A stretch of 64,000 nt of DNA, from positions 62,001-126,000 of the forward strand of contig CAWGUU010000013.1 of NCBI GenBank assembly GCA_963825765.1. Reading direction: 5' to 3'. The DNA is from CAWGUU01 sp963825765 (GTDB lineage: Bacteria; Actinomycetota; Acidimicrobiia; Acidimicrobiales; AC-14). Numbering within the stretch: the first letter of the stretch is position 1; each line of letters starts with the position of its first letter. A program made the position numbers and the translations under genes. Below, one piece after another: positions 1 through 8,466 of this stretch. The notes beneath the pieces are model-generated. The model was not told the DNA's origin. It ran no database searches and saw only the letters and a program-made list of their open reading frames with translations.

Positions 1-313
1 GGCGGGAGATCTTGATCCAGTCGTCGACCAGACCCACCAGCCCGGCGCCCAGCATGACGAGGATCACCAGCACGCCCGACGCGGTGAACACCGCGCCGGT
101 TCTGATGTGGGCGGCGAGGTAACCGACCACCACCGCGCCCAGGATGGCGACGCCGCCCATCGTGGGGGTGCCCGCCTTGGTGAGGTGGCCCTGGGGACCG
201 TCGTCGCGGATCTGCTGGCCGATGCCCCGCACCGCCAGCGAGCGGATGAGGATGGGCGTGCCCAGGATGGCGGCGATCAGGGCGACCCCGCCGGCGATGA
301 GGAGCGCTACCAC
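1..313 (-). CDS. mraY: MraY, phospho-MurNAc-pentapeptide translocase (N-terminal part)
   Basis: MraY makes lipid I by transferring phospho-MurNAc-pentapeptide from UDP to undecaprenyl phosphate in the inner leaflet of the membrane. The frame encodes a hydrophobic N-terminal helix, then GHLTKAGTPTMGG and a second helix ending in LVDDWIK; the KxGTPTMGG and DD motifs are diagnostic of MraY. The gene is cut by the window edge after about 104 codons. The proposed GTG start at 313 overlaps the murE stop (307-309) by seven bases and follows a run of G that can act as ribosome binding site. It is the sixth gene of the dcw operon that starts with mraZ. Confidence 0.93.
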   Translation of the reverse strand, partial: MVALLIAGGVALIAAILGTPILIRSLAVRGIGQQIRDDGPQGHLTKAGTPTMGGVAILGAVVVGYLAAHIRTGAVFTASGVLVILVMLGAGLVGLVDDWIKISR

Positions 314-1773
314 CTGCCCCCCATTTCGGGCACTCCCGAGGTGAGCCGCTCCGCCAGCAGCTCCCCGGCGACCACCCTGTCGTCGAAGGCCAGCGCCCGG
401 TCGCCGACGACCTGGGTCGTCTCGTGGCCCTTCCCGGCGATGACGACGACATCACCGGCGAGCGCGTCGTCCAAGGCCAGGGCGATGGCTGCCCGGCGGT
501 CGGGCTCGTCCACAAGGACCTCGGGGCGGCCGGCGCCGGCGACGACCGCATCGATGATCACCAGGGGGTCCTCGGAGCGGGGGTTGTCGGACGTGATCAC
601 GGCCCTGTCTGCCAGACGGGTCGCGACCTCGCCCATGAGTGGCCGCTTGGCCTGGTCGCGGTCACCGCCACAGCCGAAGACGACGATGACCCTGCCGGCC
701 TCCCCCGCCACCTGGCGGGCGGCCAGCAGGCAGACCTCGAGGCCGGCCGGGGTGTGGGCGTAGTCGACGACGACGGCGAAGCCCTGGCCCTTGTCGATCG
801 ACTCGAAGCGTCCAGGCACGGGCGGGGCCGACGACAGGCCTTCGGCCACCGCTCCCGCCGGCACGCCGAGCTCGCGGGCAGCGGTGGCGGCGGCGAGGGC
901 GTTGGCCACGTTGAACGTGCCTCCCGGGCGGAGCCACACCGGCCGCCCCTCCCACCCGAAGTGGGCGCCGTCGGGGCCGATTTCGAGATCGGCGGCGTCG
1001 GAGAGGGAGAAGGTCCGCACCGGCACGTCGGTCGACTCTGCCAGCCGCCGGCCCCAGGCGTCGTCGACGTTGACGACGGCCACGCCGGCCCGGTCGGGCG
1101 TGAACAGCGACGCCTTGGCCGCGTAGTAGTCGTCCATGGTGCGGTGGAAGTCGAGGTGCTCGGGGGTGAGGTTGGTGAAGACCGCCACCTCGAACCAGGT
1201 GCCGTCCACCCGGTGCAGGCTCAGGGCGTGGGACGACACCTCGAGGGCCACCGCCTGCGTCCCCCGCTCCACCGCCGCAGCGAGGGCGGCCTGGAGGTGC
1301 GGGGCCTCGGGGGTCGTGCGGGCGCCGGAGAGCGTGCCGATCACCTCGGTCTGACGCCCGTCGGCGCGCAGGACGGCACCGAGCAGGTGGGTGGTGGTGG
1401 TCTTGCCGTTGGTGCCGGTGACCCCGACCACCGAGAGCCGCCGGGACGGGTGACCGTGGAAGGCGGCCGCAGCCAGGGCCAGGGCGGCACGCGAGTCCGG
1501 CACAACGATCTGGGGCACCACGGCCTGGGGGACGTTGGCACCCGCCGGCAGCGGCAGATCGACCTCCTCCTCGACGACGAGGGCCACCGCGCCGGCGGCG
1601 ACCGCCCGTGCCGCGAAGTCGTGCCCGTCGAACCGCGAGCCCCGGACGCAGACGAACAGGGCGCCGGGGACCGCCGCTTCGGAATCGGAGGTGACGGCGA
1701 CGACGTCGATGCCGGCCGGGTCTCCCCGGAGGCTCAGCACCTCCACGTCGCCCAGCAGCTTGTCCAGTCGCAC
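307..1773 (-). CDS. murE: UDP-MurNAc-tripeptide synthetase MurE (meso-diaminopimelate adding)
   Basis: Cytoplasmic Mur ligase that adds the third stem-peptide residue to UDP-MurNAc-L-Ala-D-Glu using ATP. The 488-residue product has the normal length, an ATP loop GTNGKTTTT at about residues 120-128 and the motif DNPRSEDP in the C-terminal domain. DNPR is the established signature of enzymes that add meso-diaminopimelate rather than lysine, so this organism probably has DAP-type peptidoglycan. Translation starts at a GTG three bases after the ftsI stop, and the end overlaps mraY, so the genes are translationally linked. Confidence 0.96.
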   Translation of the reverse strand: MRLDKLLGDVEVLSLRGDPAGIDVVAVTSDSEAAVPGALFVCVRGSRFDGHDFAARAVAAGAVALVVEEEVDLPLPAGANVPQAVVPQIVVPDSRAALALAAAAFHGHPSRRLSVVGVTGTNGKTTTTHLLGAVLRADGRQTEVIGTLSGARTTPEAPHLQAALAAAVERGTQAVALEVSSHALSLHRVDGTWFEVAVFTNLTPEHLDFHRTMDDYYAAKASLFTPDRAGVAVVNVDDAWGRRLAESTDVPVRTFSLSDAADLEIGPDGAHFGWEGRPVWLRPGGTFNVANALAAATAARELGVPAGAVAEGLSSAPPVPGRFESIDKGQGFAVVVDYAHTPAGLEVCLLAARQVAGEAGRVIVVFGCGGDRDQAKRPLMGEVATRLADRAVITSDNPRSEDPLVIIDAVVAGAGRPEVLVDEPDRRAAIALALDDALAGDVVVIAGKGHETTQVVGDRALAFDDRVVAGELLAERLTSGVPEMGGRW

Positions 1774-1776
1774 TGT

Positions 1777-3594
1777 TCAGGCTCTCGCGGGCGAAGGCAC
1801 AACACTACCGGCCAGACCGGTGGCAGCCGCGGCTCCTGCGGCGGGCGACGAGCGGAGGGGGGCGTCGTCCTTGGGATGCGGCGGGATCGAGAACAGCCGG
1901 GTCCCGGCCAGCGCCACTCGGGCGAAGACCGGGGCCGAGACGATGCCGGCGTAGTACGGCGTCGGCTCGTCCAGCACGACGATGACCGACAGGCGGGGGG
2001 CCTCGGCCGGGACGAAGCCGACGAAGGTCGCGATGTAGACGCCGTCGACGTATCCCCTGCCGTTCTCGGCCACCTTGCGGGCGGTGCCGGTCTTGCCCGC
2101 AACCGTGTAGTTCGGCACCGCCGCATCGGTGCCGGTGCCGTCGGTGACGACGCCGGCCAACATCTGCGACATCGCCGCCGCGGTGTCGGCCGACACGACT
2201 CGTTCCCCCTTCGGCCGATCGGCCGGGTGGGCCTTGCCACTGGCGTCGACCACACCTCTGAGCAGGCTGGGGGGAACGGCCACGCCGCCGTTGGCCACGG
2301 TGTTGTAGGCGCCCAGCATCTGGAGGGCGGTGACGGCCACGCCCTGGCCGATGGGAATGGTGCCCATCGACGTGCCCGAATACTCGCTCGGCTTGGGAAT
2401 CAGGCCGTTGGCCTCGCCCGGGAAGTCCAGAGGGGTCCGCCCGGACAGGCCGAACCGGCGCAGGTAGTCGTCCATCCCGGCCTTGCCGAGCTTCTGGCCG
2501 ATCATGATCGTCCCGATGTTGGAGGACTCGGCCATGATCTCGTCGACCGACCAGTACTTGTCGTCGTGCTCGTGGTCGTCGGTGAACAGGGCATCCGAGA
2601 CCTGCAGGGTGTCCGGGACGTTCAGCCGGGTCGAGCTCTCGACCAGTCCCTCCTCGATCGCTCCGGCGATGGTGACGACCTTGTTCACCGAGCCGGGCTC
2701 GAACACGCGGGTGACCGCCATGTTGTCGTTGCTGGGGACGGGAGGCCCGCCCGGCTTGCCGGCCACCATGTTGGCCATGGCCAGGATCTCGCCCGACCGG
2801 GGGTCCATGACCACGACGATGCCGCCCTTGGCCTTGGTCGCCACGATCTGCTCGGAGAGCGCGGTCTCCGCCTCGTACTGCATGGCCTCGTCGAGGGTGA
2901 GCACCAGGGTGGCGCCCGGCGCGGGGGGATGGAGCTGGCGCACGCCGGCGGCGATGTCGCGCCCGGCCGGGTCGCGCTCCACCAGCAGCTCGCCGGGACG
3001 GCCGGTGAGGTCCTCCTGGTACTGGAGCTCGAGACCGGAAAGGCCCTGGTCGTCGAGGCCGACCTGGCCCACCACCGGCGCCGCCAGCACGCCCGCCGGC
3101 TCGTAGCGCTTCGGCTCCTCCATCAGGAACACGCCCGGCAGCTTCAGGGCCTCGACGCTGCGGGCCACGTCGTCCTCCACCTTGCGGGCCAGGTAGACGA
3201 AGGCGAGGTCGTCGCTCAGCCTGTCCTGCAGGGTCGACTCGTCGACACCCAGCAGCGGCGCCAGGGCACGGGCGGCGGCGGCGGGGTCGCGCACGACCTT
3301 GGGGTCGGCCCACACCGTCTGGCGGCGGACGGAGATGGCCAGCTCGGCCCCGTTGCGGTCGAGGATCGACCCCCGCTGGGCCGGGAGCACGACGGAGTGC
3401 AGGCGCTGGGACTCGCCGTAGACGGCGTAGCGCTCGGCCGAGAGGCCCTGGACGTCGACCAACCGGAACACCAAGCCGCCGAACGCCAGCGACATGACGA
3501 CCAGCAGCGTGATCAGGCGGCCCTTGGGGACGAAATCCGTCTTGGGCGGGGCGGGGCGCGGGCGCGCCGGACGGGGAAAGCTGACGACCGTCAT
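1777..3594 (-). CDS. ftsI: Class B penicillin-binding protein FtsI/PbpB
   Basis: Division-specific transpeptidase that cross-links septal peptidoglycan. The 605-residue protein has one N-terminal membrane helix (about residues 26-48), a PBP dimerisation domain and a transpeptidase domain with the three active-site motifs: SVNK in EPGSVNK (catalytic serine and lysine), SSN in AESSNIGT and KTG in VAGKTGTARK. The usual family form of the first motif is EPGSTFK; the SxxK spacing is kept here but the variable residues differ. No C-terminal PASTA domain is present. It lies between an FtsL-like gene and murE, as in other dcw clusters. Confidence 0.95.
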   Translation of the reverse strand: MTVVSFPRPARPRPAPPKTDFVPKGRLITLLVVMSLAFGGLVFRLVDVQGLSAERYAVYGESQRLHSVVLPAQRGSILDRNGAELAISVRRQTVWADPKVVRDPAAAARALAPLLGVDESTLQDRLSDDLAFVYLARKVEDDVARSVEALKLPGVFLMEEPKRYEPAGVLAAPVVGQVGLDDQGLSGLELQYQEDLTGRPGELLVERDPAGRDIAAGVRQLHPPAPGATLVLTLDEAMQYEAETALSEQIVATKAKGGIVVVMDPRSGEILAMANMVAGKPGGPPVPSNDNMAVTRVFEPGSVNKVVTIAGAIEEGLVESSTRLNVPDTLQVSDALFTDDHEHDDKYWSVDEIMAESSNIGTIMIGQKLGKAGMDDYLRRFGLSGRTPLDFPGEANGLIPKPSEYSGTSMGTIPIGQGVAVTALQMLGAYNTVANGGVAVPPSLLRGVVDASGKAHPADRPKGERVVSADTAAAMSQMLAGVVTDGTGTDAAVPNYTVAGKTGTARKVAENGRGYVDGVYIATFVGFVPAEAPRLSVIVVLDEPTPYYAGIVSAPVFARVALAGTRLFSIPPHPKDDAPLRSSPAAGAAAATGLAGSVVPSPARA

Positions 3595-3618
3595 GGCGAC
3601 CCTGGCGACCGGATGGGC

Positions 3619-4077
3619 TCAGCCGCCGGCCGGGACCGGAGGGAGGTACGCGACGCCGACTGGCGAGAGGTACACCACAACAGGGGGCGGGGCCATGCCC
3701 ATCCGCTTCTGGGCCTCGCCCACGATCCTGGCCGGCGACTCGAGCCCGGCCAGCTCCAGCCGCAGCCGCTGGTACTCGGCCTGCCCGGTGGCCACCTCGG
3801 CCTCCAGGGCGTCGACCGGCGCCTGGCCCTGGGCCAACAGCACGCGAACGCCCACGATGGCGAACAGGCCGGCGCAGGCGAGGACGACGAGGAGCACGAC
3901 GACGGCGTGGCTCAGGCGGCGGGCCCTGGCATCGGGATCCGGCGGCGGCACCACCCGCAGGGGCGGGCGCGGGACCGGGCGGGGGGCGGGCGCGACCCGG
4001 GGCAGGGGCAGGGGCAAGGGTGCCTGCTGGGCGCGGCTGCGCACCGGCCGGGCCGAGGGGGAGCGGGTGGCGGTCAT
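3619..4077 (-). CDS. ftsL: FtsL/DivIC-like cell division protein
   Basis: A 152-residue bitopic membrane protein in the position that ftsL occupies in dcw clusters, directly after rsmH and before ftsI. It has a proline-rich cytoplasmic tail of about 55 residues, one membrane helix (SHAVVVLLVVLACAGLFAIV) and a periplasmic segment with the heptad-like pattern expected for the FtsL/FtsB coiled coil. The start was placed at 4077 because its ATG overlaps the rsmH stop as ATGA; a longer open frame reaches 4173. Sequence similarity among FtsL proteins is low, so the name rests on position and architecture. Confidence 0.8.
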   Translation of the reverse strand: MTATRSPSARPVRSRAQQAPLPLPLPRVAPAPRPVPRPPLRVVPPPDPDARARRLSHAVVVLLVVLACAGLFAIVGVRVLLAQGQAPVDALEAEVATGQAEYQRLRLELAGLESPARIVGEAQKRMGMAPPPVVVYLSPVGVAYLPPVPAGG

Positions 4078-5009
4078 GGGGTCTCCAGCTTCTGTGCGGC
4101 GCGGAGGCGGGCGCTCTCGGCCCGCCGGTTGGCCTCGACCTCGGCGGCGGAGGGCTTGTGGGTTCCCCGCCACACCAGGCGGACGGTGGGCACGGCCCCG
4201 CAGACGCAGGGCAGCTGCGGCGGGCAGGTGCAGCCGCCGGTGGCGGCGAACGCGAGGCGCTCCTTCACGATGCGGTCCTCCCCCGAGTGGTAGGCGAGGA
4301 CCGCCACCCTCCCGCCTGCGACCAAGAGGTCCAAGGCCTGGTCGAGAGCGGGAGCGATGGCGGCGAGCTCGGTGTTGACCTCGATGCGCAGGGCCTGAAA
4401 GGTCCGGCGGGCGGGGTCGCCGCCCCGGCGCCGGGCAGGGGCGGGGATGGCGTCCCTGACGACGGCGGCGAGGTGGTCGGTGGTGTCGATGGGCCGGGCG
4501 GCGACGATGGCGCGGGCGATGCGTCCGGCGAAGCGCTCGCCCCCGTAGGAGCCGATGACCTCGGCCAGCCGGCGGGCGTCGTAGCCGTTGACCACGTCGG
4601 CGGCGGAGGTGGGCTGGCTGCGGTCCATGCGCATGTCGAGGGGAGCGTCGGAGCGGTAGCTGAACCCGCGGTCCGGGCGGTCGAGCTGCATGGAGCTGAC
4701 TCCGAGGTCGAAGAGCACGCCGGCCACCCGCTCATGGCCGTGCGCCCTCGCCGTTCGGACGAGCGTGTCGAAGCGGGCGTGTGCCAGGGTGACCCGGTCG
4801 CCGAAGGGAGCCAGCGTCGCCGCCGCCTCGGCCAGGGCGTCGCTGTCCCTGTCGATCCCCAGCACCGTCGAGCCGGGCAGCGCCTCCAGCAGGGCGCGGG
4901 CGTGCCCCCCGGCCCCCACCGTGGTGTCCACGATGACACCCGGTGGGACAGGCCGGAAGACGTCGACGACCTCGTCGACCATCACTGGCAGATGCAAGGG
5001 CTCGCTCAT
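4074..5009 (-). CDS. rsmH: 16S rRNA (cytosine-1402-N4) methyltransferase RsmH
   Basis: SAM-dependent methyltransferase of 16S rRNA position C1402 (formerly MraW). The 311-residue product starts HLPVMVDEVVDVF, contains TVGAGGHARALLE (SAM loop), GIDRD, FDLGVSSMQLD and the late motif LAYHSGEDRIVK, all typical of the family, and has the usual length. The ATG at 5009 is chosen over an upstream in-frame codon at 5108 because it gives the normal N terminus and follows a G-rich ribosome binding site. That site lies in the 3' arm of a 16-bp hairpin (see the leader entry). The stop overlaps the ftsL start. Confidence 0.95.
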   Translation of the reverse strand: MSEPLHLPVMVDEVVDVFRPVPPGVIVDTTVGAGGHARALLEALPGSTVLGIDRDSDALAEAAATLAPFGDRVTLAHARFDTLVRTARAHGHERVAGVLFDLGVSSMQLDRPDRGFSYRSDAPLDMRMDRSQPTSAADVVNGYDARRLAEVIGSYGGERFAGRIARAIVAARPIDTTDHLAAVVRDAIPAPARRRGGDPARRTFQALRIEVNTELAAIAPALDQALDLLVAGGRVAVLAYHSGEDRIVKERLAFAATGGCTCPPQLPCVCGAVPTVRLVWRGTHKPSAAEVEANRRAESARLRAAQKLETP

Positions 5010-5011
5010 CC

Positions 5012-5104
5012 GCAACCCCCCGACCGGAGCACCGCCGGGATCCGTTCCCGGCTTTGGAAGGAGGCGAAGAGGGGGATCTTCCCGCTCGCCGGTCGGAGGG
5101 TTGC
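5012..5104 (-). promoter_or_regulatory. rsmH leader hairpin that sequesters the ribosome binding site
   Basis: Between mraZ and rsmH the minus strand can fold into a 16-bp stem: 5' arm 5104-5089 (GCAACCCTCCGACCGG) and 3' arm 5027-5012 (CCGGTCGGGGGGTTGC), with 15 Watson-Crick pairs and one G-U pair around a 61-base loop. The GGGGGG of the rsmH ribosome binding site is inside the 3' arm, two codons from the ATG. The pairing is seen directly; a role in limiting translation of rsmH and downstream genes is inference. Confidence 0.6.
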
Positions 5105-5126
5105 GCATGGTCGCGCCGTCTTGTGA

Positions 5127-5555
5127 TCACGATCCAGCTTCTGCGTGGAGCCCAACTTCTGCGTGGAGCGCGGTCTCGCCCATGCCCTTGGCTCGGCGCC
5201 AGGCCTCGGCGTCCCAGATCTCGACGTGGTCGTACGCACCGGTCACCACCACCTCGTGGCTCAACCCTGCGAACTCGCGCAGGTTCTGCGGGACGGCGAT
5301 CCGGCCCTGGCGATCGGGGCTGGCTTCCTGGGCGCCGGCGAAGAAGACTCGGGCCATGTGCCGGTCGGTGGCGGAGCCCTTGGTGCGCTCCTTCATCTCC
5401 CGCGCCCGCTCCTCGAACTCGGCGGGGGCCCACAGGGCCAGGCAGCCGTCGATCTGGCCGCTGACGTACGCCTGGGTCAGCTGCTCCCTGAACCGAGCCG
5501 GGAGGATCAGCCTGCCCTTCGGATCGAGGGAGTGCACGTACTCCCCAAGGAACAT
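5127..5555 (-). CDS. mraZ: Transcriptional regulator MraZ
   Basis: MraZ is an AbrB-fold ring-forming DNA-binding protein that represses the dcw operon, of which it is the first gene. The 142-residue protein shows the two tandem SpoVT/AbrB-like half repeats with their DxKGR-type signatures (SLDPKGRLILPARFR near residue 10 and PDRQGRIAVPQNLR near residue 83). The C terminus carries a short duplication: the 14 bases 5138-5151 recur at 5156-5169, giving LHAE twice. The ATG at 5555 follows GGGTGAGAC. Confidence 0.95.
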   Translation of the reverse strand: MFLGEYVHSLDPKGRLILPARFREQLTQAYVSGQIDGCLALWAPAEFEERAREMKERTKGSATDRHMARVFFAGAQEASPDRQGRIAVPQNLREFAGLSHEVVVTGAYDHVEIWDAEAWRRAKGMGETALHAEVGLHAEAGS

Positions 5556-5637
5556 GTCTCACCCGCTCGCCCTCTGAGAGTCGTCGGCAAAGGCCCGGTG
5601 GGAAGGGCTCCCTCCCCTTCTCACCACTTTCCGCCAT

Positions 5638-5666
5638 AATCTAACCCTGGTACTCCACCGGGTCAA
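5638..5666 (-). promoter_or_regulatory. Promoter of the mraZ (dcw) operon
   Basis: On the minus strand TTGACC (5666-5661) is followed after 17 bases by TAGATT (5643-5638), an almost ideal housekeeping promoter pointing at mraZ. The predicted transcript has a leader of about 75 bases containing G-rich pentamers such as AGTGG and AAGGGGAGGG, where MraZ binding repeats are normally found. The pentamer spacing here is irregular, so operator assignment is only suggestive. Confidence 0.72.
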
Positions 5667-5694
5667 CCCAGGCCGCAGTCCGCGCCCGCGCAGG

Positions 5695-6996
5695 GTGTTA
5701 GAAGAGGCGCGCAAAAGGGTGAAGAATCCGTGCGTGGGGTTCCCGGCACGAACACGCGTCGCCGCGCTCGCCGGTCGCACCGTGTCGGAGATCTCCCGCC
5801 GGGCGGGCGCCGGGGCCGGCACCGTCATCGGCGGCCGCGTCACCTTGGCGCTCGACCCCAAGGCCCTCGAGGTGATGGCCACCGGGCACCAGGTGGCCCT
5901 CGTCTCCGGCACCAACGGCAAGACCACCACCACCCGCCTGCTGACCGCCGCCCTGTCGACCCGCGGCACCGTGGCGTCGAACGCATCCGGCTCGAACCTG
6001 ATATCGGGGCTGGTCGGCGCCCTGTCCTACGAGCGGCCCGGCGACGCCGTCGCCCTCGAGGTCGACGAAGGCCTGCTGGCCAAGGCGGTGAAGGCGGTCG
6101 ACCCTGCCGTCGTCGTGCTGCTCAACCTGAGCAGGGACCAGCTCGACAGGATCGGCGAGGTCCGCCTGCACGCGGCCTCGTGGCGCCAGACGCTGGCCGG
6201 GTCGGGCACGGCGGTCGCCGCCAACGTCGACGACCCGCTCGTCGTCTGGGCCGCCGGCGCGTCGACGACGGTCGTCTGGGTCGGCACCGGCCAGCGCTGG
6301 CGGGCCGACGCCGCCGCCTGCCCGGCCTGCGGCAGCCGCATCCGCTGGTCCTCCGCGGCCAACGGCGAAGTTCCTCGGTGTTCGGGCTCCCACTGGGCCT
6401 GCACGTCCTGCGACCTGGCCCGGCCCCAACCCCACCTGTGGCTGGACGGCGGCGACCTGGTCATGTCCGACGGCCGCCGCTACCCCATCCGCCTCCAGCT
6501 CCCGGGGTGGTGCAACCTGGCCAACGCGGCCATGGCCGTCGCCGGAGTGGTGGCACTGGGCCTGCACCCCGAGGGGGCGGTGTCGGCGATGGCCACGGTG
6601 GGCACCGTCGCCGGGCGCTACGAGCGCATCTCGGTGGACGGCACCAGCGTGCGGCTCCTCCTGGCCAAGAACCCCGCCGGGTGGGCCGAGACCCTCGACC
6701 TCCTCCGTCCCGCCCCGGTGCCCATCGTCATCGGCATCAACGCCCGGGTGGCCGACGGCCGGGACCCCTCCTGGCTGTGGGACGTGCCCTTCGAGCGGTT
6801 GAAGGCACGCCAGGTCGTGGCTACGGGCGACCGCGGCCGCGACCTCGCCGTGCGACTCCGCTACGCCGACGTGCCCCACCTCTTCGTGCCCGACTACCGC
6901 GCCGCGGTGGGCGCCGCCGGTGGGCCCGACGTCGACCTGGCCGCCAACTACACGTCGTTCCAGGACGCCCGCCGGGCCCTGTCGACCGGCGGCTGA
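5695..6996 (+). CDS. murT: Lipid II isoglutaminyl synthase, Mur-ligase subunit MurT
   Basis: With GatD, MurT amidates the alpha-carboxyl of D-isoglutamate in lipid II using ATP and ammonia from glutamine. The roughly 433-residue protein has a Mur-ligase ATP loop SGTNGKTTTT at about residues 71-80 and a four-cysteine zinc ribbon insert (CPACGSRIRW and, further on, CTSCDLARP) that is a hallmark of MurT, followed by the DUF1727 C-terminal region. The frame opens at a GTG at 5695; GTG codons at 5719 and shortly after are also possible starts. It is transcribed divergently from mraZ and directly precedes gatD. Confidence 0.93.
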   Translation: MLEEARKRVKNPCVGFPARTRVAALAGRTVSEISRRAGAGAGTVIGGRVTLALDPKALEVMATGHQVALVSGTNGKTTTTRLLTAALSTRGTVASNASGSNLISGLVGALSYERPGDAVALEVDEGLLAKAVKAVDPAVVVLLNLSRDQLDRIGEVRLHAASWRQTLAGSGTAVAANVDDPLVVWAAGASTTVVWVGTGQRWRADAAACPACGSRIRWSSAANGEVPRCSGSHWACTSCDLARPQPHLWLDGGDLVMSDGRRYPIRLQLPGWCNLANAAMAVAGVVALGLHPEGAVSAMATVGTVAGRYERISVDGTSVRLLLAKNPAGWAETLDLLRPAPVPIVIGINARVADGRDPSWLWDVPFERLKARQVVATGDRGRDLAVRLRYADVPHLFVPDYRAAVGAAGGPDVDLAANYTSFQDARRALSTGG

Positions 6997-7004
6997 GGAG
7001 GTCC

Positions 7005-7766
7005 ATGGCACCCGACTCGGTCTCGATCGCCGTCCTCTACCCCGAGCTGCTTGGTACCTACGGCGACGGCGGCAACGCCACCGTGATGGCCCAGCGCCTG
7101 CGGTGGCGCGGCATCGCCAGCGAGGTGGTCGACGTCACCGCCGGGGAGGTGGCGCCCGACTCGTGCGACATCTACCTCATGGGCGGGGGCGAGGACGGGC
7201 CCCAGGCCCTCGCCGTCCGGGAGCTGCTGGACAGCCGGGCCCTGCACCGGGCCGTCGACCGCGGCGCCGCCCTGCTGGCCGTCTGCGCCGGGTTCCAGCT
7301 GCTGGGTTCGACCTTCGTCGGCCCCGACGGCCAGCCCCATCACGGCCTGGCGCTGCTCGACTGCTCGACCGCACGGGGCGCCGGTGCCCGCCGCATCGGG
7401 GAGATCGTCGTGGACCCGGACCCCGCGCTGGACCTGCCCGAGCTCACCGGGTACGAGAATCACGGGGGCGTCACCACCCTGGGACCCGACACCAGGCCGC
7501 TGGGCAGGGTGGTGGTGGGCCGGGGCAACGACACCGGCGACGGCACCGAGGGGGCGGTGAGCGACACGATCGTGGCCACCTACCTCCACGGCCCGGTGCT
7601 GGCCCGTAACCCCGCCCTCGCCGACTACGTCCTGTCCCAGGTCGCCGGGCCGCTGGCGCCGATCGACGACGAAGAGGTCGCCCATCTGCGCAAGGAGCGC
7701 ATCGCCGCCGCCCTCCACCCGCACCCCATCGCCATGACCCGCCGTTGGGCCCGTCGCCTGCTGTGA
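7005..7766 (+). CDS. gatD: Lipid II isoglutaminyl synthase, glutamine amidotransferase GatD
   Basis: Class I CobB/CobQ-like amidotransferase that hydrolyses glutamine and passes ammonia to MurT. The 253-residue protein starts with the family signature SVSIAVLYPELLGTYGDGGN, has the catalytic cysteine in LLAVCAGFQLLG and the histidine in TGYENHGGVT. The ATG at 7005 follows GAGGAGG (6997-7003) and lies eight bases after the murT stop, so the two subunits form one operon, with engB just downstream. Confidence 0.94.
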   Translation: MAPDSVSIAVLYPELLGTYGDGGNATVMAQRLRWRGIASEVVDVTAGEVAPDSCDIYLMGGGEDGPQALAVRELLDSRALHRAVDRGAALLAVCAGFQLLGSTFVGPDGQPHHGLALLDCSTARGAGARRIGEIVVDPDPALDLPELTGYENHGGVTTLGPDTRPLGRVVVGRGNDTGDGTEGAVSDTIVATYLHGPVLARNPALADYVLSQVAGPLAPIDDEEVAHLRKERIAAALHPHPIAMTRRWARRLL

Positions 7767-7790
7767 CGCGCTGAGCCTGTTCCTTCCCTC

Positions 7791-8381
7791 TTGACGGCCG
7801 CGCTTCAGCTGCGTTTCGTGTCGTCGGCGACCGACGTCGACCAGCTGCCGGATGTGCGCGCCGAGGTTGCCGTCGTCGGGCGCTCGAACGTGGGTAAGTC
7901 GTCGCTGCTCAACGCCCTCGCCGGCCGGCACAGCCTGGCCCGGGTCTCCAAGACGCCAGGGCGGACCCGCCTGCTCAACCTCTTCGAGCTGGACGGCGAC
8001 CCCGGGCGCACCGTCGTCGACTGCCCCGGGTACGGCTACGCGTCGGCGCCGAAGGCGATGCGGTCGTCGTGGCGGAGGACCATGGAGCGCTACCTGCTCG
8101 AACGTCGCCCCCTGGCGATGATCATGGTGCTGGTCGACGGTGAGATCGGCCCCACCGAGCTCGACGTGCGGATGCTCGAGTGGCTCCGGGCCAACGATCG
8201 GCCCCACACCGTCGTCGCCACCAAGCACGACAAGGTGAGGTCGTCGGCCCGACCAAAGCGCCGCGCCGAGCTAGCCGAGAAGTGCGGGGTCGACTCCGGC
8301 GACGTGGTGTGGGTCAGCGCCGCCAAGGGCGTCGGCCTCGACCGCCTGCGCGACCTCGTGCGGACGTGGTTGGCAGTTTGA
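7791..8381 (+). CDS. engB: Ribosome biogenesis GTP-binding protein EngB/YsxC
   Basis: TrmE-Era-family GTPase that assists late assembly of the large ribosomal subunit. In 196 residues it shows the G1 loop GRSNVGKSS, the G2 threonine in TPGRTR, G3 DCPGYGYA, G4 TKHD and G5 SAAKG. The only possible start is a TTG at 7791, because the gatD stop at 7764 is in the same frame; no strong ribosome binding site is visible. It is probably transcribed with murT-gatD. A palindromic element follows the stop. Confidence 0.94.
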   Translation: MTAALQLRFVSSATDVDQLPDVRAEVAVVGRSNVGKSSLLNALAGRHSLARVSKTPGRTRLLNLFELDGDPGRTVVDCPGYGYASAPKAMRSSWRRTMERYLLERRPLAMIMVLVDGEIGPTELDVRMLEWLRANDRPHTVVATKHDKVRSSARPKRRAELAEKCGVDSGDVVWVSAAKGVGLDRLRDLVRTWLAV

Positions 8382-8389
8382 TGCGTCGA

Positions 8390-8450
8390 TAGCGCCCCAA
8401 GTGTGCCCGGATCGGGCCGGTTTGGGGCGCTACGGACGATCGAAACGCGG
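8390..8450 (+). repeat. Palindromic intergenic element, copy 1
   Basis: After engB there is an 11-bp perfect inverted repeat, TAGCGCCCCAA at 8390-8400 and TTGGGGCGCTA at 8422-8432, able to act as a terminator between engB and the convergent flavin reductase. The segment 8426-8450 (ending GAAACGCGG) recurs with four mismatches at 22702-22726, in the same orientation and also just before a convergent stop codon. Confidence 0.6.
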
Positions 8451-8466
8451 TGGGCCGCCCGGGGCG

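Noticed and set aside
424..4293. A 1289-codon open frame on the plus strand across murE, ftsI, ftsL and rsmH
   Set aside because: It is antisense to four certain genes, has no domain, and its glycine/arginine/histidine-rich text is the usual by-product of high-GC codon use on the other strand.
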